Assembly (NCBI GenBank): GCA_014526335.1
Contig: JACTAT010000335.1
Location: 145,607 to 209,606 of the forward strand
Direction of reading: 5' to 3'
DNA from: Chrysaora quinquecirrha
Taxonomy: Eukaryota > Cnidaria > Scyphozoa > Semaeostomeae > Pelagiidae
Length of the DNA: 64,000 nucleotides
A program made the position numbers and the translations under genes. The stretch's first letter is position 1; each line of letters starts with the position of its first letter. The notes under the pieces were generated by a model, which was given only the letters and a program-made list of their open reading frames with translations, did no database searches and had not been told where the DNA came from. Shown piece by piece: positions 23,805 to 35,570 of the stretch.

Positions 23805-24110
23805 ATGTATGATGCTGAAGAAGGCTCAACATAGCAGAAGCACAAAAAGACAAACTGGAGGAGAGCCTTGGGCAGCATGACGAGTTACTCGGCGATTTCA
23901 TTGAGCTCTATAGCTCAGTGGAAACGTCCTTGGCTCTCTGGTCATGCAGTCCAGGTTTCAATCCCATGTATTGTGGTATGCCACTTGTGGAAAAATCTAT
24001 CCTAGTGTTCGCCATTCGTAACAAATATGAATTAAATCTGTATGATGCTGAAAAAGGCTCAACATAGACGAAGCACAAAAAAGTCAAACTGGAGGAGAGC
24101 CTTGGGTAGT
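23805..24110 (+). mobile_element. tRNA-derived SINE (family 1), one full and one partial copy
   Basis: Box A TAGCTCAGTGG (23911-23921) and box B GGTTTCAATCC (23954-23964) have the spacing of an internal RNA polymerase III promoter. Upstream lies a conserved leader (GATGCTGAAGAAGGCTCAAC, GAGAGCCTTGGGC). Downstream is TGGTATGCCACTTGTGG and a TTCGCCATTCGT tail. A second leader without the tRNA part follows at 24030-24110. Other copies lie at 24575-25020, 27985-28240, 28645-28805, 43110-43365 and 52978-53390. Confidence 0.85.
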
Positions 24111-24300
24111 ATCATCAGTACAGTGGAGGGATATCGGAGGAGATATCATCAGTACAGTTGGAGGATATTCAGTACTGTGGAGGGATATCATTAGTACAGT
24201 ACAATCAGTACTAAAAACCCTCCACCGTACTGATGATATCCCTCCACGGCACTGATTATATCCTTCCACTTCACTGAATATCCTCCACTGTACTGCACAT
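24110..24300. mobile_element. GTACTGTGGAGGGATATC repeat element (copy 1)
   Basis: Inverted arrays of CAGTACAGTGGAGGGATATC on the left and GATATCCCTCCACAGTACTG-like units on the right form a palindrome. It ends TACTGCACATACATTACCC, about 40 bp downstream of the USP8 WW-exon donor. A complete relative is at 28846-29201. Confidence 0.7.
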
Positions 24301-24349
24301 ACATTACCCGGCGTGAGTATAGAAAGTCACTCGTTATTATTATTATTAC

Positions 24350-24528
24350 CTCTGGAGCCTTTCGCTTCTGCTTCATCGTTTCCTTGTGTCTCACAGCATA
24401 GAAATCCGGTGGCAGTTCCCAGTGAGTCGATTTGCTTAGGTGATCGATGTAATATACCCGGCCAGTCCGGTCGTCTATTTGCTTCTCCCAGCCGTTGGGT
24501 AGTCCTGGAGAGGTCACAAATTCCGGTT
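24350..24528 (-). CDS. USP8: USP8 exon 12: WW domain
   Basis: Acceptor CTATTCCAG|, donor CCAGAG|GTAATA, phase 0. Encodes GLPNGWEKQIDDRTGRVYYI followed by DHLSKSTHWELPP. Both signature tryptophans are 23 residues apart, with the YY pair, the DH and the final PP present, so this is a complete WW fold. Vertebrate USP8 has a degenerate WW-like segment at the same place, reported to autoinhibit the protease. A basic tail (KQKRKAPE) follows. More exons must exist, because the frame has no stop before the donor. Confidence 0.9.
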
Positions 24529-27500
24529 CTGGAATAGAGAAAATAAAACTAATAATACAAAACAAATATATATATATGTGTGGTGCTGAGGAAGGCTCGA
24601 CAAAGCCGAAAGGCAAAGCCGTATGACTTGAAGAGAAACCTGACGATTTCATTGAGCTCGTAGGCTAACTGGAAACGTTGGCTCTTGTCATACAGCCCAG
24701 GTTCGAATACAATCTTTTGTGATATGCCACTTGTAGAAATTTATAGAAGTAATCTAAAAATCTATACTTGTAATCGACATTCATGACATATAAATATAAA
24801 TATGTGTGGTGCTGAAGAAGGCTCAACATAGCCGAAAAGCCGAAAGGCAAAGTAAAATAGGAGGACAGCCTTGGGCTGTATGACTTTTAGACTTACTCGG
24901 CGATTTCATTGGGCGCTGTAGCTCAGTGGAAACGTCGTTGGTTCTCTGGTCATGCAGTTTAGGTTAGAACCTTATCTACTGTGGTATGCAAATTGTGAAA
25001 AAATCCATTATATTGGGTGTACTAATTAACAAGATAGGAAAATGGCATTATTAGGGATACCTAGCGGACTTGGATACCTAGCTTACCTTTACCACGGCCG
25101 TCTGTAGACAAGGTCGCACTTGCAGTTAGCGGTCTCTGATGCGGCTTTCCGGACGTTGGCTCGGAACTTGCGGGTTGTGGGAGGTTCAGGTTAAGCGGAA
25201 CGGTTGGACCAGGTCCTGAAGGTTTGGTTACGTTTTGGTTTCCCGCGGTGCTCTGACCAATGGTTGGTCTAACTGAAGGAGAGTGACCGGTCGCTGGGGT
25301 GGCCTGACCACCGGTCGTTGGTCTCATAGAATGGTTTGGTTGTGGAACTTGACCGGACTTTCCGGGTATATTCTGGCCGGTTATTCCTCCATTCTGAGCC
25401 GGTCCTACTGTGGGTCTGGGCGGTGGTTGACTGGGTCGAGGCTGCGTGAAGCTTTGACTAGACTGGGGCAGTGTGGTGCTCGGTATTGGACGGGACATGT
25501 AGGTCGCACCAGGCTTCGGTGACGTAGCATCTCGAGGTGGAGCAGTGGCTTGTGGGTGGTTATCCGGAGGGACGTGGCTTTGTCCGGAAGACGCAGGGTG
25601 CGGCAGGTTTGATCTGGACTTGGTTGGTGACATACTAGGCCAGCGTGCCCCAGTGACGTCATTTGGAAGTGACTGTGGTCCATACGCTGGTCTTCCGTTT
25701 GCTGTGGGGTTGACATGGAAGTCCGTTGAATCTTTATTGGATGGTCTGTTCATATCATGTTCCCGATATCGGGTGGTTCGGTCACTATCCAAAGATGTAC
25801 CGGCTCCCATAGATCCGGGCTGTTGTCTGGCGCCTTCCGCTGATCCAGACGGGTGTATACTGCCTCCGGATGGCCCGGAGTGCTGTCTGTGTGGCTGAGG
25901 CAGGCTTCTTGATCTCTCAAACGATGAGGGTAAGTAATTGGCATTTGCATTCACGTCTACGTTGTTTAGAGTCGGGTCGCTTGTTGATGCAGTCGGCACT
26001 GCAGAGCTACTAGGCGATTGATGGGACCCATGGGGCGTGTAAGACAAAGATGACCCATAACCTGGTCTTTGGGTGTAATGGGGTTCCCCACTGCGATCTG
26101 ACAATGGAGACGGGGGTAGGGTTAATGACTCTGAGGGGCCAAATCTTCTTTTGAAATCTGGTGATGACGGTGGTGGCAATGTCGATCCTTTTGGGGGTGG
26201 GGGACGTTTGGGGGCAGCATCTGAGGCAGATGTAGCGTCTTGATTTGCTTGATGATAGCCATTTGGACCAAAGGGTCTGTCCAACGAGCCATGCCTCGTT
26301 CTGAAGCTATCATCAATCCGGGACGAGGCTGCCTTGTCTAGAGATCCTTGCCTCACTCTGAAGGTTCCAGAAACCTGAGACGAGGCTGCTTTGTTTGTTG
26401 AGTTGACGAGGTCTTTCGTTTGTTCGTCTTGATATCCTGGTTGGTCTCCTGGAAGGTGGGGGGAACTGATCTGACGTCTGAGCTTGTCCAATATATCCTC
26501 ATCATCATTTGTATTGAAACCTAGAACAATATACAATTTGATTTAACGAAGAATTGAGTTTCAGTATTAGAGAATCGACTTTTTCACCCGTATTGAACAG
26601 TGAAATGAACAAATGGTTAGGTTAGGCACTGGTGAAATGAACTGAAAATTTTACTAAACATCGTCCAAAATTGAAGTTCAGTGAAAAATCCAGTTCCTTT
26701 GACCACCTTGTTCCAGTTCAGTGACTGTTTGATCGGAGTCAAAAAAGTTTGGTGAACAAAATTTGTTCAGTGGTATGTTCAGCTCATCTGGCCACTCAAC
26801 TGAACAAACAATGACCATTTATCTAATATACGCATATGGTAGGAAGCAACTTTGTCAATTTTTCAATTAAAAATCTCGAATTTAAGGCCAAAATAACTGC
26901 ACGTAAAAGTGGCTGAAAATGTTCAGCAACTTTTCAGTGGCATTTTCATTTCCTTTGCCTAAGGGCCTGTTTATATGGGGAAAATCATCCCACCTACCAG
27001 CCCTGTAGCTGAGAGGTGAGATCTCACCTTCCACTACAAACCTTTGTGATTTTCATCTTCTGTTTATATGGAAAACGTTTCATCCCGGTCAGGTGAGATC
27101 TCACTCGTTGAGAGGTGGGATCTCACCTGGGTGGGATGAAATTTTCTCATATAAACGCTGGAAGGTGGGATGAAAGCTGGACGGTGGGATGGAATTGCTC
27201 ATTATGCGCAAGCGCCAGACATAATCCAATTGTCTGAGAAAATTAAAGAAAAGCGGAAATATGAGACAAGTGGCTGGAAGATGGGATGGAATTCTACATG
27301 TAAACTCTTGAAAATTTCGTCTCACTGCTCAGCTGACGGGCTGGAAGGTGGGATGATTTTGTCCATATAAACAGGCCCTACCATTATATATGAATCATCG
27401 ATCATCGTGCCGTCGATGGGAGCATACCTGAAGAAACTCAAAATTGGTTCAATATTTTTGCAAGACGCCGTCGCGTCGCAGTCTCTTAAGACGAAATAGG

Positions 27501-30500
27501 AACATATGTTTTGAACGTCGGCGTTGGGCATGCTTTAAAAACATGTTCCCTTATCATCGCTGCGCGCTGACAAAACTCTTCAACTATAATTCTATTGGTC
27601 TTCCCGCTACATCCCGCGAGCTGATAAGTGTTCAAAACACAATACGATCAAACTTCTGATTGGTGGATATCAATCCATGTCTGGGACTATTTCTTTAGCT
27701 CGTACAATCTAAATTAGAAAAAAACAACTCTGAATAAACCAACCTGGATTGTGGCCTATTTTCGCCGTAGTTTCACTCATCGATCTATCGAGCTTCGCTT
27801 CCAAGTTGTTAGATCCAACGGCTCCATTTAGGCCAGCTGTATTCTGATTTGGGTCTCTATTTGAAGGCTTGTGTAGCCCACTACAAAAAGGACAGATCAA
27901 AATAGGAATAACAACTACAGAGTGAGCTACAAATTAAAAAGCTATCTAGAATAGAACAAACTATCTTAGACCTTGGCAAAACGAAGAATGACTTGGCTGG
28001 GCTGCATGACGTGGAAAGTTTCTCGAGGATTTTATTGGGCACTGTAGCTCCGTCGAAACGTCGTTGGCTATCTGATCATGCAGTCCAGGTTCGGATGCCA
28101 TCTACTGTGGTACGCTACTTGGGAAAAAATCTATCCTAGTGTTCGCCGTTCGTGACATTGACAATGTATAAATATGTATGGTGCTGAAGAAGGCTTAACA
28201 TAGCTGGAACAAAAAAGTCAAATGGGAGGACAGCATTGGGCTGCACCGTAAATCCTCGAACAAGCCCCCGGGGGCTTATTTGCAAAAGTGAATTTTACGG
28301 TGGGGCTTATTCGAGGGGAGGGCTTATTCTAAAGTTCAATGGTTCCAGTGTGTTGTCGAAAGAATAGCAGAGAGAAAAATCTGTACTCCTTTATCAAAAG
28401 CAGCTGTTTTCCAACAGCCAGTGGCTGATTATTGGTTGAATTGAAAGTAAAACCTGTCAAGACTAACTTGTTCAATGTTTTAATTAGTTGAAAGATGCAT
28501 TGTAGACAGAAACAAACTCATAAATCCTTCGAATAATTCCCCACGGGGGCTTATTCCAAGGGAGGGCTTAATTGCAAAAATGAATTCTTAGGTGGGGGAT
28601 TATTCGAGAGAAGGGATTATTCGAAGGTGGCGACTTATTCGAGGATTTGCAGAAAGCCTTTGGGAGGTACTCGACGGTTTAATTGAGCTCTAGAACTGTC
28701 GTTGGCTTTCTGAGAATGTACTCCAGGTTCGAATCTCAATTATTGTTGGATGCAGCTTGTGGGAAAATCTAGCCTAGTGTTCGGCATTCATGGCAAATAT
28801 ATCATTCAACGATTGATGAGGAAGATAAACCATCAAAGCATCAATCACCCTGGGGAGCCTCTGTGCAGTAAGGTGGAGGGTGTTCAGTACTGTGGAGGAG
28901 AACTGTGGGGGATATCATCAGTACTGTGGGGGTTATCATCAGTATATTGGAGGGATAACATCAGCACTGTGGAGGGATGCCATCAGTTCTATGGGGGTGA
29001 TCCCCTACAGTACTGAACACCTGCCACCGAACTGATGGTATCCCTCCACAGTACTGATGGTATCCCTCCACAGTACTGATGGTATCCCTCCACAGTACTG
29101 ATGGTATCCCTCCACAGTACTGATGATATCGTCCACAGTACTGAGCACCCTACACCGTACTGAATATCCTTCACAGTATTGCACAGAGGTTTCCTAGGGT
29201 GTCAATCCTTACCCTTCACTCAAACTCTTATTTCCAAGTCCAGGTAACTTTGGGTATTCAAGATTTGATAGTAGACTTGAAGGATCTTGGCTTTTGTAAG
29301 ACGACTTCGATTTCTAGAGATACAATACAACATACTAGAATTATCAAAATTATTCTTCAGAGTAGCATAACTATTTTATTGGTTTCCAAAGGCTAGGTAT
29401 AATCAGTGGCGTAGCCGACGGTGGATACCTTTACGGCGTACCACTAAGGGCCCCCGCTGATTAGGGATGAAAAGGGGCCCCCAACCTATAAACAAAGTCA
29501 CAATGAAGTCATCGTTTTTAAGATGAAAAAAAAAAGAATTTTCTTGTTAGAAACTGCTTGTAAGACTTAAGTTATAACAATATGCCTTTGAAACTGTCGT
29601 TTGTACATGTATGTTTTAGGTACGTACTGTAGTTACATAGTTTTCTGCTAATTTGCGGAACAAGGAGGAATGTATGGCCTTCTTTAACGATTTGAAGGAG
29701 TGTAATCTGATAGACGAAAAGTAGCGGAAATACAAGTGTTCAAAAAGCTTCTATACATATTTGCAGCTCCCTAGTTCCTTTAATAAGACAGGGGTACAAG
29801 GGGCCCCAGTCCCCTTTCTTCACTAAGGGCCCCACATACCTCCGCTACGCCACTGGGTATAATGGTATAATAAATGAAACTCCTTTCTCAGCACCTGAAT
29901 ACAATCTGTAGATAGCTTTCTTTCACCCTATCACACCTCAAAATATTCATAGAAATTGCGTCCCAGCACAGTTACTTGCAGGTCAAAGGTTTTGAGTCTC
30001 AGCGGAAGAAAATATAGAAATTCTTGAAGGCCAGGAATAATTAAATATTTTCGTAGGTTTAAAAAGCTCAGTACCAAGCATTCTTAACATTTTTTAAGAG
30101 CCGACTACTACTTTCTTATAAAATCGTCGCGGTTGTCGTGACGGCGATATACATTTTCCCCAAAAATCGCAAGCGACCGGTGACGACGGGGAGACAGAAG
30201 AATTTCCTCAGGCACTTGTTGATGTCAGCGCGCAGCCATGATATTACATATTAAACCACGTCCCTATGACGCCGGCGACTATGAACGCACAATCCTGACA
30301 AGACGAAGGTGAAATGGTGTAAAAACAAACGAGATCTCGACCCTGGCTGTGACGCTACCGTGGCTGGGGCCCGCACCCCGATCTCACAAGCCCCATTGAC
30401 ACCAAGAGTTAGCTGGATCAGACCACGCCATATTACCTTCACAATGACATGTGCACTAATTGAATTTCCTTGAAATTAAGGGCCGGTTTTCAACATAAAG

Positions 30501-33500
30501 GTTTTTCGGAAACTCATTTTTCAGTTTCAAAGAGCCGAGAAACTTTGATAAATAGAAAAAATAACAAATTACCGGTTTCTTGTAGAACGGATTCGTACAA
30601 ATGGACGGATAATAGAGGAACCAGCCATAAAATCCGGAATCCAACAGCCTCGGTTCGGTTTCCAACGAATTAACAGAGCCTCGCTTATAGATAGCGTCTT
30701 TCAAAATCTGAATCGGCTGGCCTGGTCGAATGTCATCTCTCTTTGTTTCCGCGTCCATTATTATCACATGACTTTTCTGATTCCTGGAAATCCAGACTTC
30801 CCATATGTTACTAGGTAACCTTCGTTCAATGCTGTTTACATTAGCACCAGGTTTTAGGAGATCCTCCTGGATATTGATAACACTATTGTGTTTTATATGA
30901 GAGGATTCGTAATCGACCGGGGGTCGTGTGTCAATGATGAGAATTGAGTTAGGGTCTGACGATCGTAGAAGTTGGTAGAGCTCTTCTGGGGTTATCCAAG
31001 GATCAATTTTTGGTCCTATCTTTGATTCTGGTTGTATTTCCGTAGAGTTGTCTAGAAAAACAATCAAAGTAAAGGAAAATCAAACTTGACAAATGACTTA
31101 GTGATTGATTAAAAGATTGTTTAATCTGAGGTGCCAAATAAACGGGGGGTCTTAATAAATGGGGGTCGGGAACTATTTGAAAATATTAATAAACGGGGGG
31201 GTTTTAATAAACGAGTGGGTCAACTTTTTGTCCACTAATGTGTTTTTTTCTGAGTTATTCCATCAAAAATAAGGTTTATGAAGCGTAGTTTACTCCTTTC
31301 ACAAGTGAAATTCTTTCTTCCAAAATTTTTTCTTCCAAAATTAATAAACGGGGGGCCTAATAAGGCCCGGGGGGTGGGGGAAAAAGCTCAAAATTAATAA
31401 CCGGGGGGGCGTTTACTTGGCACCTTAGAGTAAGTGATTGATTAAAAGATTGATTAACTGAGAGATTGATTGATTGAATGATTGACTGAGTGATTGATTA
31501 ATTAATTGAAAAAAAATAAAACGTAAAAGAAAAAGAAAAAATTGAAGTAAAAGATCACACTTACCAAAGCTTGGCACGTCTGGTAGAGAATGTATAACGT
31601 GATGTTCCTGCAAGAAAGTGAGAAAATCGTAAAAAAAGAAGATTCAACAAATCACATTCATCTACAGTTTTCATCGCTGTAACCATGGTTACTATAAAAG
31701 CGAGAGAAATTAGCAAGTCAAAAAATGACAATGGTTTACGAGTCGAAGTTTGGGCATCTTGCAATTCAGCTAAACAGCCGTAACTAAGACTCGGGGAATA
31801 ATTCTAAGGTGAAGGTGAAGGTGAAGGTGAAATTGTGTGCATTTAGCGCCAGTCGCTAGGATCTCTGTAGTAGATAAACTAATCGAGACCTCGATTATGG
31901 TTGTGAAGCCACCGTGGCTGGGGCCCAGGGGTATTTAGTATAATTTTGTTACGGGTATGTGTCGCCAATATGGGTGGGTTTTTGGGCCCTGAAATTCTCT
32001 TAATATGGGTAAGATTCTAGCCAAATCCCCATATAACAGGGTGGGAAATTTAAGGAAACTAACCAATTTCATTTTATGAGGAAAAAAGTGTTTTATTTGT
32101 ATCGAAGACGTTCGTAGTGCATTTTTAATTGATAATATGGCCTACAAAGCCTTATTACTCTCTTATCCCGTTTTTATTACCCATAATATAGGGTCTAGGC
32201 TTACATTGTAAGAGGGTGGGTTTGTAAATTTTCGGCGGCACATCCCCGTCCCTCCATAGGCAACCTCGGTTAGACCATCACGTTTCAGCCCCTTCACAAG
32301 GAGGATCTAGTCTCACTTCAATTTACAGCCACCAAAACGTGAATGTAAATAAATATACTTCAATACAGGAAAGTTTTGATGCATAGAAAATCCAACAAGA
32401 AACAAATGATGACGGTAAATCACCTCGGATTTCCCTTGTTTTGATTTATCATTCTTGAAGTCAGCTTTTCTTGTTGAATCCTTATTGGCGTCATTCTGAC
32501 TCGCCCTAAATAAAAAAGAACAAAGTTTTTGTCACAACAGCAAGAGAAACTATAGCTACGGCTAAACTAGGAGACATGTCACGCACGACATTGTATTCGA
32601 CGTGTCCCCAAGGGTGGCTTAACAAACAAGTGACAAGCGAGCAATAGGCCAACCGAGTTGCGAAGACAAGAAATGTTTCTGTTGCCTAACAGAAACATTG
32701 ACATGTCTCTCTCTACAAATAAACTATTACTCCGCCACCAAGAAATCGACTTATAAGAAACTGTAGCTTGTCAGATGGGACAAAATATGTCCATTTGATT
32801 TTTATTCATATATATTTACAGGAAACCAAACAGCTTGGTTTTACAATAAAGAGCTTCTCAGTGGCGGGGTAATACTGTATTGTCGCACGCTACAAAGTTT
32901 CTGAGGTGGCTAAACTGGGAGACATTGAGGGGACATGTTGCGTGTGACAATGTCAGTCAGCATGTCTCCTAGTTTTGTGAGGCCTTGAGGGCTGGTTTGC
33001 AAAGCCCTGACCAAACGATCGAACTTTGGTGTAACATTTAAAGTTCTGCATTATCAGGAATGCTTAACAGCTTGGCCACGTTGCAAAGCATTTCTTGACA
33101 AGCATAATTCCTTCAGCAATGATTTTGAAAAACGTCAAGAACGTCCTTTGCTTGCATCAAGCAAAAACTGTTTCATGAGCAATGTTTAGCAATATGGTAA
33201 ATCAGCCAGACATTGTTTGTCAAACATTTGAGACTTGGTTGCAAGACACAATTTTTGATCGTTTGACCACATCACTAAACATTGCTCGTTAAAGGTTAAA
33301 ACAGATTTTAAACCAATTTTGATTCTTACCCATCAACAATATCATTCGATTTCTTAACAGTGCTCTGGTCCGCATTAGATTGTCCAGCTAAAACAGAAAA
33401 TATAGGTAAAGGTGAGGGGGGAATGGTGTTTTAGCGCCAGTTGCTAGGGCTTCAATAATAGGTTAACTAATCGAGACATTGACCCTGGCTGTGACCTTGC

Positions 33501-35475
33501 TGTGGCTGGGCTCAAACCCTGACCACGCTGTACTCCTGACACCATGAGTTAGCTGGATTAAACCACGATGCAACAGTACCTTCTAATAGTAAAGTAGAGG
33601 AAATCATTAAGAAATAAAACCTTCTCCCATCATCAAGTCAAAAGTTTTGATACTTTAAATTTCGAAATTTAATTGAAAAGTTGATAACTGCCAATTTTTA
33701 TGCTATAAGATGAAAAATTCTTGTACCAGGTTCTCAAATAAGATTTGCTGAGATGGGGAATCAAATGGGGGGCTAAGTAAATGAGGGAGCCTGTCATTCA
33801 AAGGCTGGTCTGGAACTTATGGTCACCTGCTTCATGGGCAACATGACAAAAGCTAGTCTATACTATAATATGCAATTTGCAATGCAGGCCTTCTGTATTG
33901 TTGCATCAGCTTATAAATGATAATTTGATTACTTGCAGAATGGAAGGGGAAGTCTTAATGTTTGGCGGGAATCTTGTCTTTCAAAGTCTTATCTGGTAAT
34001 AATTGTCACCTGCATCACGAGCATCAAGGAAGAAAGCTAGTCTATACTATAATACAAAATTTGCAGTACAGTCTTCTGCATTGTTGCATCAGCTTATAAA
34101 AGATAATCTGATTACATGCAGAATGGAATGGGCAGTCTTAAAGATTGACGGGAATCTTGTCTTTTGAAGGCTAAAATGGTACTTATGGTCACTTGCATCA
34201 CGGGCATCAAGGCAAAAAGCTAGTCTATACTAAAATATTCAATTCACAATGCAGGTTTTCAGCATGGTTACATCAGCTTATACAACATAATCTCAATACT
34301 TGCAGAATTGAATGGGAAGATTTTATCACTGAGAGGAATCTCATCTTTCAAAGACTAATCTGGCACTAATGGTCCCCTGCATCACGGGCATCAAGGCAGA
34401 AAGCTAGTCTATACTAAAATATAAAATTCGCAGTGTAGATCTTTTGTATTGCTGCATCAGCTTATAAAAGACAATTTGATTACTTGCAGAGTTACATGGG
34501 GAGTTTTAACCATTGAGAAGAATATTATCCTTAGAAGACTTATCTGGTACTACTACTGCTGAATCACGGGCATCAATGTAAAAAGCTAGTCTATATTATT
34601 AAATGAAGTGATTGATAACAAAATGTCATATACCTTTGTCAGTTTGAAGTGAAGTTGTATCTTCTTTCAGCTGTGCATACCTTACATAAAGACAAAATTT
34701 CATCAATTTAAAGGGTTTTGGTATTTAATGCCATTCAAATACAATACAGTAGCTATTTCGCTTAGCACAAAAAATTCTTTCTAGTGGAAAACCCACTTGG
34801 TATGCCTCATGCTACGAAATTTTATATGTAACACTTTGATGGCTTTATTTGCCTACTTTATTTGCCTTACTTTATTTGAAGGTGCTGTAGCGTCGTGATG
34901 TAATCCAGCTGACTCATGGTGCCAAGAGCTCAGTGTTGTCAGGGTTCGAGCCTAGCCACGTTAACGTCACGGCCAGGGTCAAGGTTTCTATTAGTTAACC
35001 TACTACTGAGATCCTAGTGACTGGCGCTAAAACACCATTTCACCTTCACCTTCATACCTAGGTGGTATTTTTGCACACAGTACTGTGTACAGATTTGCTA
35101 GCATGTGCTTTGTAAATGGTATAGAGTTATTTCAAAAACTGATAAAAACAAATAGCCCTCAACTTATTTTTTTACTAATTTTCTGATTTTTGATTAACTT
35201 ACCTTAGCTTTAAGCTGTTTGAAAGTGACTCTGCTCTCTCAATTGCTTTTAGAGCATAGTTTGGTATTAGGATCTCATCATATTGTTTCTGCAAAATATA
35301 TGTTGGTCAATCAGTAAATCAGGCAATCATTCAGCAAGCAAGCAAGCCAGCAAGTAAGCAAGCAAGCAAGAAAGCAAGCAAGCAAGAAAGCAAGAAAGCA
35401 AGCAAGCAAGCAAGCAAGAAAGCAAGAAAGCAAGTAAGCAAGAAAGCAAGCAAGCAAGCAAGAAAGCAAGCAAGA

Positions 35476-35509
<34 letters not shown>

Positions 35510-35510
35510 C

Positions 35511-35570
<60 letters not shown>

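Noticed and set aside
23911..23964. A functional tRNA gene
   Set aside because: Box A and box B are present, but the cloverleaf stems do not pair convincingly and the unit recurs as a dispersed repeat, so it is a SINE.
25283..25898. Plus-strand and alternative minus-strand frames over the Pro-rich USP8 exon
   Set aside because: Shadows of a long exon with biased composition. Only the minus frame joins its neighbours in phase.
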